Notes under the pieces: model-generated
Seen by the model: the letters and a program-made list of their open reading frames with translations, nothing else
Told to the model about the DNA's origin: nothing
Databases searched by the model: none
DNA from: Adiantum capillus-veneris
Taxonomy: Eukaryota > Streptophyta > Polypodiopsida > Polypodiales > Pteridaceae
Reading direction: 5' to 3'
Length of the DNA: 64,000 nt
Assembly (NCBI GenBank): GCA_014529385.2
Contig: CM043958.1
Location: 150,544,793 to 150,608,792, forward strand
Position numbers and translations under genes: made by a program
Shown here: in pieces, positions 11,583-64,000 of the stretch
How positions within the stretch are numbered: the first letter of the stretch is position 1
Layout: each line of letters begins with the position of its first letter

Positions 11583-11622
11583 TCTAGCTATCCCAGCTAA
11601 CTGCTGTTCACACCTAGTAGCT

Positions 11623-13692
11623 GCTTTCTGGATTTCCGCAAAACATTTGACACAGTGCCTAGAGCTAGATTGATGCGCAGATTACGGCAAATGGGAGTAC
11701 CCACAGAGCTCATTTGGGGGGTCATGGCATTATACACGTCAGTAGTGGGGCAGGTACGCACCTCAGAGGGTCTATCCACACCGATTCACTCCACTATTGG
11801 GGTGAAGCAGGGCTGCCCGCTCTCTCCTACTCTATTTGGTATGTATGTGGATGAGGTTTCTGACTACATTGAGAGAGATGGTGATAGAGGTGCACAGCTA
11901 GCAGGGACATGGATTCCATTATTGTTATATGCTGATAATATTGTGTTGATCTCCGACTCTCCGGAGGGGATGCAACGTCACTTGGATGCTTTGAATAGGT
12001 TTGCTCAGGAAAGTGGTTTGTCCATCAACCTTGGTAAAACCAAGGTCATAGTATTTAATACCACCCCACAGTGGATCAGGAGGTCAGCGCTAGCATTCAC
12101 ATACGGCCAGGAGACTGGAATATACAGTGGCATACACTTACCTCGGAGTGGTTTTTCGTGGGCCAACATTTTCATTGAGGAGGGCAACAGACACTAGACT
12201 GACCAGAGCCCATGCAGCATTGGGTAGATTGGAAAGGATGTGTTCACAGGTTCAGTTTCAGGAGCCTCCCTCGAAGTTCTAGCTCTTTGACACTCTGGTG
12301 GCTTCTGCATTGCTTTATGGAGTTGACATTTGGGGACCTTCATTAGATCATCACGGGAGGAGAGGCCGCAGTGATGGATGGGGAGACATGGAGAAGCCTT
12401 TGGTCTCTATGATCTCGCGGCTCATTAGAGCCAAGGCCTCAGTACCATGTGATATTGTTCGAGCAGAGCTAGCTGCCCCACCACTAGTGGTTGAGGCGCT
12501 AACCGGATCGGTCTCCTTCATACACCGCATGTGGGAACTTCCCAGAGACAAATATGCCCGCCATGCACTTGAGTCCTCACGACAATTAGCTATGCAAGGA
12601 GATACAGCATGCTGGTATGGGGAGATGACATCATGGTTTCAGGCGCATGGGTTTAGCATAGACAGATTTCCTCCCTTCTAGTACTCACTGGATGCACCGT
12701 CTCAGACTCTTACACAGTCCGAGATCACTAGGCTCATCCGCCAGGACTTGACTCAGCTAGACACCAGGAGGACATGGATACACCCAGCACAGGAGCTGGG
12801 CAGGAAGATGGCTTTCTATAGAGAGCATCTCCTTCAGCTTACGGTTGATGGTTTTGTGACGAGGCCCAGATACATGGACACCCACTTGTCTCATGGGATA
12901 CGATGCGCTATCGGCCAGATACGTACATCTTCACACCAGCTGCGGATCGAGACTGGGAGATACATCGGAGTACCAGCAGAGGCTAGGACGTGCCCTCTGT
13001 GTGACATCGAGCCTGAGACCGAGTTGCACTACACATGGCACTCCCCGTCTACTACGAGATACAAGGCCGCTTCCATTGCTTGTTCAGAGAGGGCTTTGGA
13101 CCATTCTCCAGAGTCATGCAGTACGAGGATCAGAGATGCTTGGGTTTGTTTTTGCTCGAGCTACGCAGACACAGAGAGAGCCTGATGAGAGGAGAGGCTA
13201 GCCAGTCCCAGAGACAGATCACAGATTTCTTTAGAGCTGCCACTGGACACCCGGAGGAGTTACTACCACAGCAGAGCTCGTCCTCTCACACCAGAGGCGC
13301 ACTAATCAACCGAGCAACTGAGCTGGGAAGATCCAGACGCCCACGACTGCGGAGGACTACACAGCATCGGCGGAGGCTGCATCAGAGGATTCGGATCACT
13401 TTGGCTCGACATGCACGACGCCCGGTCAGACTACTGACCATGGAGGAGATTGATGAGATCCGCCAGCGACCGATGCTGGATCTCTTGTGATCTAGCTATC
13501 CCAACTAGCTGCTTAGTTCACACCTAGTAGTTTAGGATTCCATAGTATTTTATTGTGACATTTGTCATTTCATTTTTGTCAAACTCTGACTTTGTATCAG
13601 ATCCACCACATTGTAACTTTCTGGTCTCATAGGTCACTTTGGCCGTTTGAAGACGTTAATATAACATTTCATTTCATTTCTCTCTCTCTCTC
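11623..13692 (+). mobile_element. LINE copy E, 5'-truncated
   Basis: The copy begins in the RT core at the FRKTFDTVPRARL motif, fused to the broken 3' UTR of copy D. It runs through ORF2, the 3' UTR (13491-13670), the terminal hairpin region (AGGTCACTTTGGCC at 13631-13644) and a short (TC)n tail at 13679-13692. Copy F starts at once after the tail. Confidence 0.88.
11625..13490 (+). pseudogene. LINE E ORF2, RT core mutated
   Basis: The RT palm is readable from 11655, with GVKQGCPLSPTLFGMYVDEV. The catalytic YADD reads YADN (GAT to AAT near 11935), which should abolish polymerase activity. A frameshift lies near 12115. 12298-12681 carries the WGPSLDHHG to RFPPF block and ends at a TAG replacing CAG. 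After 12748 the frame is open to the Cys/His motif, where another frameshift near 13035 occurs. The end to MLDLL at 13490 is intact. Confidence 0.86.
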
Positions 13693-16014
<2,322 letters not shown>

Positions 16015-16027
16015 CAAAAAAAAAAAA

Positions 16028-16160
16028 CCCAACGCATGTTTATTTTCAGCACTTCTGTCCTTTTTCTGGATTACCCAGAGGACACACACATGCACATCGT
16101 TATGTCTTATAGGCCGATTTCGGCCTGTAGAAGAAGTTGATAAAGCTTTATTCTTTCTCT
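16028..16160 (+). mobile_element. LINE 3'-tail fragment (family 3 type)
   Basis: A short fragment with a perfect terminal hairpin: AGGCCG 16111-16116, loop ATTT, CGGCCT 16121-16126. It is preceded by TGTCTTAT as in the family 3 tail and followed by a T/C-rich stretch (TTCTTTCTCTTGC). A poly(A) run of about 12 bases at 16016-16027 separates it from copy G. Confidence 0.6.
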
Positions 16161-16319
16161 TGCACATGCGTGCGCACACCACATGGATCTAATAGAAATA
16201 AACAAAGCTTACATATTGGGCTTTGTACAGGATATGCATCTTAAATGCATGCACAACATAAAGAACCTTGAAGAAGAGCCTTTTTTATTTACAATAACAC
16301 CAAATGGGTTGATACATAC

Positions 16320-56209
<39,890 letters not shown>

Positions 56210-56502
56210 CTGCAAAATGGGAATTCGGACAAACTTAAAGCACTCAGAAATAACAGTAGATTTACATTAGGACAATGCAAGGCACAGGCAAAAATATTAT
56301 TTAGCTGTTAAACCTTGTCAAGTCAGTCACACCCTAACAAAAGAAGCACAACACAGGGAGTCCTAATCTTAGCAACCATACTCCAATCCCAAAGAAAAAA
56401 AGTAGAACATCATGCACACAAAGCTTAGAAATATCCAGTACACGCATTATTTTACACAGCTTTCACCTTTCTTCATCCAGTTATTTTTCCTCTATAAGAG
56501 AT

Positions 56503-56571
56503 TGTAAAAGGCTTGGACACTCCAAGCGAGAAATCAATAGAAACACGTGACAAACTACAACAACAGAACTT

Positions 56572-56607
<36 letters not shown>

Positions 56608-57775
56608 GGGACACCAAGCGGCGAAGTTCCTCTTCCAAATGCAATGGCCCCAAAGATTGGCGCCACTTTCGGTATTTCTTTCTTTATTGCTTCACAAAGG
56701 TACAATTGCCGAGGGTCCTCTCTCTCACGATGCTGCCAAGCTACTTTGCTCGGAGAGGCGCCATGGCCACGCTTATAAACAACACAAAGGAGGCCATAAA
56801 ACTGGGCACCCCAAAAAGCTAACAGTTCTAAAAGCGCACACTCCAAAAGCGCCTGCCCCAAAAGCTTACACAATTCTGCAGCAGTATGGACTGCCATGTG
56901 GCATTCCATGACACAGCGCGTTTTCAAATGGCTTCTACAGTTGGCCATTGGTGGCCACTGGATAGTGCCACGTCATCACACTTGTGACATACCTCCATAT
57001 TGAAAGCAGAGTAATCAGCCATGATTACACTTGCAAAGCAGCTCAGTAGACACTGACTCTATGTACCCATGCACTAGACTGCACACATCCAGCACTTGCA
57101 CAAAGACGACAATCACTAAACGTTCACATTAGTATCCCCGTCGGGATCTCAGATGACAATTATGATCATTGTAACTTATTTAGCAATCACATGCAAACCA
57201 CGCTGACCTTTTCACGGATGTCTTGATCTACTAAATCTCGTTACTATCACATTTACATTACCCCACAGGTGAAAGAGATAAAATGGTACAGTCATCTTAT
57301 CTTTTCGACACGTACCCAAACGATACACACATGAACACGTAACAAGTTCATTTTAGGAATTCCATTTCAATGTACATCTTTTCGTAAATCCATTCAGTAA
57401 AATATCGTCAGCCTGTCAATATCCCTAAAATCTCATGGAGAAATTAGTGACCATTCTAGCGTAATAAGGGAGTGGAGTGGCTCCCCTCTTACGCAGTCCG
57501 CACCGCACCAGATTCACCATGTTAATTCATCGATCGCTTTCAAAACAACCGGTTGCTAAACCAAAAGCCTCAAGGTAACGCTCTACTATCTGAAGGGAAT
57601 GTGCTAGGTCCTCCTCCTCCATCCACTTTGCATCAAGAGTCGAATAGTTCCTGAACTTAATCAAATACTGACAGACCAGCTTACCCGTCACTTTCCTTTC
57701 CTTGTGCACTAGGACCTGTTCTAGAAAGAAAATCTCTTCCGTCTCTTCCACTTTGGGTTGCTCGTCTGGCTCCCT
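56503..57775 (-). mobile_element. Ty3/gypsy remnant G4, 3' end with LTR
   Basis: On the minus strand: the integrase C-terminal region (57775-57527), noncoding sequence, a polypurine-like tract (57006-56990) and a 3' LTR (56989-56503). The LTR starts TGTCACAAGTGTGATGACGT and ends CTTTTACA. It contains a (GA)n run at 56573-56603. It resembles the G3 LTR (23261-23425) and, at its start, the G1 LTR. The element is cut at about 57775, where G5 starts on the opposite strand. Confidence 0.75.
57527..57775 (-). pseudogene. G4 integrase C-terminal (chromodomain-like) fragment
   Basis: Encodes REPDEQPKVEETEEIFFLEQ then VHKERKVTGKLVCQYLIKF and LDAKWMEEEDLAHSLQIVER. It matches the pol C-terminus of G1 (48940-49112) and G5 (59930-60110). 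Chromodomain-like tails of this sort guide integration to chromatin in chromoviruses; here it is only a fragment. Confidence 0.78.
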
Positions 57776-60124
57776 CTGTATGAGTTCTTAGTGATGCCAT
57801 TTGGTCTTACAAATACTCCTGCTACGTTCAATAGGATGATGGATCGGATCTTCCGCCCACATCAAAAGTTTGTTGGCACATTCTTTGATGACATGATAGT
57901 CTATTCAAAGAATGAACAAGAGCATAGGCGTCCCTTGACCATTGTGTTCAAAGAGTTGTGTAGTCACACGTTCCTCATCAACCCCAAGAAAAGTAAATTC
58001 TTTTTGGAAAAGATCCGCTTTTAAGGCCACATAGTGTCAAAGAATGGTGTCCAAATGGATCTTGCCAAGGTTGAGGCAATTAAGACATGGCCAGATTTGA
58101 AGAGTGTGCACAATGTTCGTAGCTTCTTGGGACTGTGTTCTTACTACAGAAGATTCATCCGAAATTTTGCCAAGGTTGATTCACCCCTACATGCTTTGCA
58201 AAAGAACGAGGTCACTTTCAAATGGACACAAAGAGAAATTTCAGCTTCTAATCTCTTGAAGGAAAAGATGATATCGGATCCAATAATTGTTTTACCACAT
58301 CTCAGGAAGTCATTTGTGGTCCAGTGTGATGCATGTGGCAATAGCATTGGTGCAGTGTTAATTCAAGACGGTCGGGTAGTAGCCTATGAAAGCAGAATCT
58401 TGCAAGGGCCAAAAATGACTCAGCAAGTCTATCAGAAAGAGGTACTGGCTGTGATTCATGCGCTTTCAAGTTGGAAACACTACTTGCTAGGTGCAGATTT
58501 TGTTGTCCAAACAGATCATCAGACCTTGCGACACTTTTTGACACAGTCAAAGTTATCTAAAAAGCATATGCGTTGGGCAAACATTCTCTCTATGTCCCAC
58601 TTTCAGATTGTGCATGTGGAAGGCAAGAAGAATGTTGTGGCTGATGCATTGTCAAGAAAGCCACAAATTTCAGTTGTATCAATTCCTTATCATCATGAGC
58701 TTGATGACATGAAGGAGTAGTATGCTAGTGATGAAGATTTTGTAAGGATCTTTGAACAATTGTTAGATGGACAAGGCCATAAGCACTATCTCCTCAAGGA
58801 TGTTTTTATGATGATGAATTGAAGACTGTGTGTTACTAGACCATTACGACATAAGGTTATGGTAGAAAGTCATGTCCCAGTGTATGCAAAGCATCGTGGT
58901 ATAGATGCGACAGTGAAAGCGGTCGCTTCTAATGGCGTACTTTAAGGACAGATGTGGATGCCTTTGTGCAAGAGCGCATGATTTTCCAAAAGGTCAAGTT
59001 TGACAGGCAAAAGGCACTAGGGTTATTACAACCACTACCTATTCCAAATAAGCCATGGGAAAGTATTGCTATGGATTTTATCTTTGATCTTCCAAGAACG
59101 CCAAGAGGGAATGATGGTACATAGATCATTATTTGCACATTCAGCAAACATGCCAATTTATCCTTGTCAGGAAGAAGATAAAATCTGATCAAATGGCATG
59201 GCTATTTATGTATAATGTGTTTTAAGTACCATGGTATGCCACAATTTATTGTCAGTGATCAAGATCCTCGTATAACGAGCCTGTTTTGGAGAGGCTTGTT
59301 TGAAAACATGGCCACTACGTTCAAGTTTTCATCCTCATTTCATCCACAAACTGATGGACAGTCAGAAGAGGCTAATTCTATTGTCTTAGATCTGCTGAAA
59401 TGCTATGTGTCAAATAATAAGGGTAAGTGGGAACAGTATTTACGCATGCTTGAGTATGCATACAACAATACAGTGCATTCGTCAATAGGCAAGACACCCT
59501 TTGAAATTGTTGAAGGTGGCAAAAAGGTTCCTCCCATTTTGCACACAAAGGATAAGATCTTTGAAGCACATCGTTATGTAGAGAATATGGATGAAATGTA
59601 CAAGAAACTTAAGCTTGCCTTGGAGAAGACTCAAGCAAAGCACCGTTGATAGTCACCGTCACGAACTCTTGTTTTCACCCGGTAATTGGGTTCTTTTGCG
59701 GTTTGAAAAGGCAAGATTAAAGAAGATGGAAGGGCAAGGAAAGGTCATTCCCAAGCTCAGCATGCGTTACTATGGGCCTTTTCAAAGATCAACAATGTTG
59801 CCTATAGGCTGAAATTTCCTGACACTTGGAAGATTCATAATGCATTTCATGCGAGTCTTCTAAGACCTTATGTGGGTGATGTGCTGGAAGAAATGCCAGT
59901 TGAAGATCAACCTAAAGTTGGAGATCTTGGTACCTAAGCAGATTTTAGCACATAAAAAAAGAAAAGTTAAGGGAAAAGTTGCAAGACGTTATTTGGTGAA
60001 GTTCAAAAACTATCCACCTATGGATGCAAAGTGGATGGAAGAAAGTGAACTACTGAAGTCGCCAAAGGTATTGCAGCTTTACCTTAAAGCTTTTGGTTTA
60101 CAACCCACATATTCTCCGACTTGA
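57776..60124 (+). pseudogene. G5 pol (RT, RNase H, integrase)
   Basis: The RT starts at YEFLVMPFGLTNTPATFN and has the catalytic block TFFDDMIVYSKN. A TAA at 58022 interrupts it. 58034-58720 encodes the connection and RNase H (VQCDACGNSIGAVLIQDGR, VQTDHQTLRHFL) through VADALSRKP. The integrase zinc region is broken. The catalytic core has [29 protein letters not shown] and DGQSEEANS (59215-59649), so all three acidic positions are visible, though in separate frames. The tail at 59930-60110 reads VARRYLVKFKNYPPMDAKWM. Confidence 0.85.
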
Positions 60125-60454
60125 AACACTTCAATGGAGAAAAGGTCAAAGGGCTTGACACATGCTCAAAAGAGGGGTGATGCAAGAGATAGCACTTCAC
60201 ATGTACATACAGATTCAATGCAATTGGCGATAGAAGTGTACATTGTTTGACAAGTGTTAAAGGTATAATGCTCACTTCTATGATAGATAAAAATGACAAA
60301 AGTATGAAGGTTTCATTAATTCATTAGTATCTATGCTTCATGAGCTTTCTTGTGGATACATGTGATGATAAAAGAAAGCTAATCACACTAAATCATCTAT
60401 GGCATCTATATCGGGCATGCAATCGAGGACGTTTGCGATTTCAAGAGGGGGGTA
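57776..60454 (+). mobile_element. Ty3/gypsy remnant G5, 5'-truncated
   Basis: Contains pol from the RT palm to the chromodomain-like tail, then noncoding sequence and a polypurine tract (60443-60454) before an LTR at 60455. Gag, protease and the RT N-terminus are absent; the left end abuts G4 in opposite orientation. Confidence 0.85.
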
Positions 60455-61647
60455 TGTCAGGAGGCTATGACAATCATCAACTTTATTTGTTGGTTTCCTT
60501 CCCTTGATTTTGATTTAATGTTTGGGACCCTCATTTTGAAGTCCCAAATGGCCGGACTTTGTATGGCCAGTGTGAAACGACCGGCGGCCGAGAGTTTCAT
60601 CCATAGTGAAGGCTAGGTCACCACGAGATGGTTGGGCCGATCGCCACTAGAATCGAGGAGTCAAAGGGTGGCTAGGCTCAGTTAAAGTCATTTAGGCCCC
60701 TCGACGGGACTTTAAGTTGGTCAGTACTAGGAAATTAAACCAAAAGGAGTAAAATTGGCTATGAGGAATAGGATCCCCTCCCGTAAGTAAAGTTTGGAGA
60801 GCCAGTAATGACATGAGCAAGCAGAGGGCATTCCTTTTGTAGTCTACTAAGTAAGACAAAGTAGATCACAATCATAGGGAAGAGGGTGATATTATGCACT
60901 CTACTCGGAGAGCCAATTTTCTTGGATGATGACATTACAAAGATGTAGGCACAGCATAGGTGGCCACACATGCCAAGAGTCTTACAAGCCAGCAAGAAAG
61001 TGATGGTTGAGTCATGACTGATGGTAAGGCTGTTGAATGGGGATTCGCTGCCTATGAGACATCACTTCCTAAGACAGACATGGCTGTCTGGAATTGCAAG
61101 GGTCATTATGGACAAACCCAAGGAGATTAGAGGAGGTGATAGCAAGCGTAGACATACTATACTCGCAAAGATGCCCAAAAACTGAGAGTGGGGCTTACCG
61201 AGGGTACATGGCTACCGGTAAGAGTCACTACATAGAAGTGTATAGGACCCCTCTTCTAGGGGCTCAATGTTAGTTCCTAGTCATAGGAGGGGCGACCTAG
61301 TTTAGGACATCAGTAGGATGTATGTCCAGTGCCCAGGCAAACATTGGTGTGAGCATGGCCTATGTGGCCGACCGGTCACCTATGAAGGAAACTGAGGCCT
61401 CATTTGTGGAGGATAACCACCATTGTTGGTGTGCTAGTAGAGAGTCTGAGAGGCTAGGTCTATGCGACGTCACACCAAGGGGTTGAGGATGAGTGGTATG
61501 GGTAGCATGGTCTAACACGGGCACGCCTACGTCTCAAAGTCTGGCCAGCAAGGGGGCACTTTAGATGGTGACTACGATCATGTGGTTAGTTCAACACAAT
61601 TCCATAGGGGCCCAGGTAGCCGAGAGATTCTCACATGTTCCATCTCA
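60455..61647 (+). repeat. Probable G5 3' LTR
   Basis: Starts TGTCAGGAGGC right after the G5 polypurine tract. Its right end is uncertain. CA at 61646-61647 followed by TGGTATCAAGGCC (61648) looks like an LTR end plus a primer site, which would give an LTR of about 1.2 kb. No second copy is present to confirm it. Confidence 0.45.
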
Positions 61648-62798
61648 TGGTATCAAGGCCAGCTTGGCTACTAGATGGACTACGTGCACAACTTGTCAAA
61701 AGTGGCAATGGAAGTGGCAACAACCAATGGACAGATATACAACAGAGATAGATGCACAACCTCTCGTCTCTGATGGAGAAGAGCAGCACTTCAAATGTGG
61801 AACCTCCGAGAGCAACCTTGTCGCAATGATCTCCTAGATCTGCAAAGAGGTTGCAAATGGAGGATGGCCTAGGGCAGAAGAAAACACAATAGGGGAGAGA
61901 GATGCGAGAACGCAAAGGGTACAAAGAGGGGGAGGGCGATCTGGGGAGTATTAGAGAGAAAAACAATGCTGTAGAGAGAAAACGCTAAAGAGAGAGAGAC
62001 CCAAAAAGTTGGCTTTGATTTGCAATGCATAAAACTGATTGTCACCAATTTTGGCCATTGTAAGGCTCATTTGCAACTGTCACCGATTTGGCCCATAGTC
62101 ATGGACAGGGCTGATGATCTACAGTTGTTGAGTGCATTTGACATGCTCGTTGAAAGTTTGCAGGAACCACTTGAGAAGCTACAAGAGAGCTGTAGGGTTT
62201 GTCAAGCTCTAGGTGCTTGGGGCGCCCGGGAGAAGGGAAGCTGGTAGAGTATGCAAGAGGGCCCACAGCCTAGCAAAGGATGCAGAGAAAGGAGCAAGAC
62301 TATTGGCACCTAGAAACTGGTAGAGCATGCACGGCATGTCGACACCTGGAAGGCCCATGCATGGCCCATGCAAGTCAACTAGAGTCCATGCATGGCAAAT
62401 AGCCCTCCATGCAAATCAATTGGAGTCCATGCAAAGTTAATTGGAGTCCCTTCATGGCAGGTAGCATTCCATGCAAGTCAACTAGAGTCCATGCATGGCA
62501 GGTGGCAGTTCATGCAAAGCAACTAGAGTCCTTGCATGGGAGGTGCAGTTCCGACATGGCAAGTACCAGGCAACCCTAGTAAAGGTCAGTTCAAGCATGG
62601 CAGGTGCCTGACCACACAAAAGCTACCATTTTCAGCCAAGGAGCCCATACACATAGATGAGGAACATGCGACTTGTCCAAAACATCCCATTAGAGGCTTA
62701 GACAGAAAAAGAAAGTGTACACACTTGTCACTTGGACTCTCTCTAAACACACACACGCACATCTCTATTTAAAGGGTCGATTTAGCCAATTGTGAGGA

Positions 62799-62799
<1 letters not shown>
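61648..62799. other. Unassigned region with minisatellite
   Basis: After the primer-site-like TGGTATCAAGGCC no gag or pol domain is recognised. A minisatellite lies at about 62345-62600. An open stretch at 62536-62772 is within the repeat and probably not a gene. Confidence 0.5.
62345..62600. repeat. Degenerate ~40-bp minisatellite
   Basis: Five or six degenerate units built from CATGCAAGTCAACTAGAGTC plus CATGCATGGCAGGTAGCA. Unit length is near 40 with insertions and deletions. The function is unknown. Confidence 0.8.

Positions 62800-62879
<80 letters not shown>
62800..62879. repeat. (TC)n microsatellite
   Basis: About 39 perfect TC units. Unlike the other TC tracts here, no LINE hairpin adjoins it; LTR-like sequence follows instead. 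Confidence 0.95.
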
Positions 62880-62880
<1 letters not shown>

Positions 62881-62919
62881 AAATAGGCCACCATTTATCA
62901 TGAGCTTTGTAATGTTGGA

Positions 62920-63596
62920 ATTTTACATAAATAAAAGAAATATCGAAAGGGGCGCCTATTGAGGGGTCGATTCTGTGTAGGGGGAGGAACTCCGCGTCTC
63001 CATCTCTCGTGATCCCATCTCAATCTCTCTCTCTCCCCCTCTCAATTACTCTATCTCAAATCTACATTGTCTATGTGCTGAAATTCTCGTTTACAAAGCT
63101 GAAAGTTACTGTTCTGTTGTCCCGCACCACCTGGACAATAGGCCCGTCGCCTTCCGAATTATTTAAAGGCGGGTGTGACTTGATGATGCTGAATAATTTG
63201 GATGGAGTAAAGGGTGAATTGGCAGATAACCCTCCAATTTGGGATCTATACCTTGCGACCGTTGGTTTTGGAGCTTCCATAAATAAGCTCCAGGTCGTTT
63301 CAGTAGTTGATCTGGTGCAGTGCCTGCTACATAGAGGGGAGCACTACACTCCCCTGTCAACCAATCTACCACATGGGCCGATGTGAGAGCATAGTAGTCA
63401 CGGTTGTGTTAGTTTTAACAGGTTTGCAATATAAAGAAATACCAAAAGGGCGTCGGGGTTTTGGAGCCAGGGTCAAAGGACTTCAAATATGTATTATGTA
63501 CATGGGGGACTCCTAGCATTCTAGTTTGCAGAGAAGCATAGGAGCCCCAGACTTTCTAGCCAATGGAAGAAATACTAAGAGGGGCACCAAGGTTTT
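62920..63596 (+). mobile_element. LTR end fragments
   Basis: Three copies of the gypsy LTR block seen in G1 occur at 62930-63000 (AAAGAAATATCGAAAGGGGCGC then GGAACTCCGCG, with gaps), 63432-63480 and 63555-63596. Between them 63009-63386 has an open frame (FTKLKVTVLLSRTTWTIGPS) that I do not recognise. Boundaries are estimates. Confidence 0.5.
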
Positions 63597-64000
63597 TGTC
63601 ACAAAGTGATGACGTGGCATGCCCAACTGGAAGAACTAGCCAAGAGGACAACAAGAACCGAACCCAAAAAGTGTGTCCAAGGGGCCTAAACAGGAGTTAG
63701 GATTTTTTATAAAAAATCCATTCCTACAAGCTTACGGAGCACAAGTCGAGGGGCCTAAAACCCTAAAACATATTACGCCAAGGCTCAGTCAGATTTCCGC
63801 ATCTTGTGCTGACATGCTAAGGTGGCACGCTGTATGGATTTCCGCAAATTGTGCTGGCTGGTTTTTGCAGCTTTTCTCGTGCACTTTCGAGAGCATATGC
63901 TTTTGGGTGTAAGAGCTTTTAGAATTGATGCTTTGGGGGCTCTGCTTTTGAGCATCCCCTGTACGTTTATAAGTGCCCTAGGGCCACTTTTCAGAGGGCA
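63597..64000 (+). mobile_element. Gypsy LTR start, runs off window
   Basis: Begins TGTCACAAAGTGATGACGTGG, matching the first 21 bases of the G1 5' LTR except the last. Later it shares GCTCTGCTTTTG with GAGCATCCC and CACTTTTCAGAGGGCA with the G1 LTR near 44220-44290. The element continues beyond the window, so its type (solo LTR or full copy) is unknown. Confidence 0.75.

Larger units (their letters stand above)
9031..11622 (+). mobile_element. LINE copy D, 5'-truncated
   Basis: The copy starts abruptly in the linker between endonuclease and RT (GCGGCGGAAGAAGAGGGC, coding for the RRKKRA motif). It contains the whole RT and C-terminal domain and stops in the 3' UTR at about 11622, where copy E begins without an intervening tail. 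A C run of about 39 bases (9129-9167) lies in the linker. Confidence 0.87.

Noticed and set aside
16128-16210. A LACS 3' exon downstream of 16320
   Set aside because: No continuation of the LACS protein (the IWVYGN-type segment) is seen in any minus-strand frame; the sequence is a LINE tail and spacer.
56481-56948. 155-codon minus-strand open frame as a LACS upstream exon
   Set aside because: It lies within the G4 LTR and its (GA)n run; no LACS motif or fitting splice phase.

Overview
This is a eukaryotic, plant-type genomic window from a large, transposon-saturated genome. The evidence is a plant-style long-chain acyl-CoA synthetase (LACS) gene with canonical GT-AG introns, LTR retroelements whose primer site matches plant initiator Met-tRNA, TTTAGGG-like repeats, and one intron of about 35 kb. 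A fern or another large-genome land plant is my inference; the sequence alone does not fix the species. No bacterial genes, RNA genes or CRISPR arrays were seen.

The only host gene I can support is the LACS gene on the minus strand. Ten exons (56209 down to 16320) splice in phase at canonical GT-AG sites into a continuous 383-codon middle segment; both ends of the gene lie outside the window. Seven introns are 80-117 bp, one is 3.3 kb and one is 34.7 kb (20981-55704). Most of the window is therefore LACS intron.

Layout. 1-16014: a plus-strand chain of LINE (non-LTR retrotransposon) copies, A to G, most 5'-truncated, joined head to tail at (TC)n tracts or fused directly. 16320-20980: LACS exons, with decayed LTR and LINE pieces in the 3.3-kb intron. 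21490-24790: a Ty3/gypsy remnant and unassigned DNA. 24790-54990: a nested insertion stack. A plus-strand LINE is split by a minus-strand LTR element (G2, 25130-54553, target duplication AAGAG). Both LTRs of G2 are inflated by minus-strand LINEs lying in GA-rich tracts (K and J in one; A', L, M, H in the other). LINE H is in turn split by a complete plus-strand gypsy element (G1, 43994-50308, target duplication CTCCT). 55705-56209: three LACS exons. 56503-64000: further gypsy remnants (G4, G5), a minisatellite and LTR pieces.

The LINEs are the most interesting part. They encode an L1 ORF1p-like protein (coiled coil plus RNA-binding domain) and an ORF2 with APE-type endonuclease, reverse transcriptase and a C-terminal Cys/His motif. 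ORF1 and ORF2 lie in one frame separated by a single stop codon, often UGA-CGG. All clear 3' ends share a short hairpin with compensatory base changes followed by a (TC)n tail, and new copies repeatedly lie in old (TC)n/(GA)n tracts. All copies seen here are mutated; what is described is the inferred biology of the active family.
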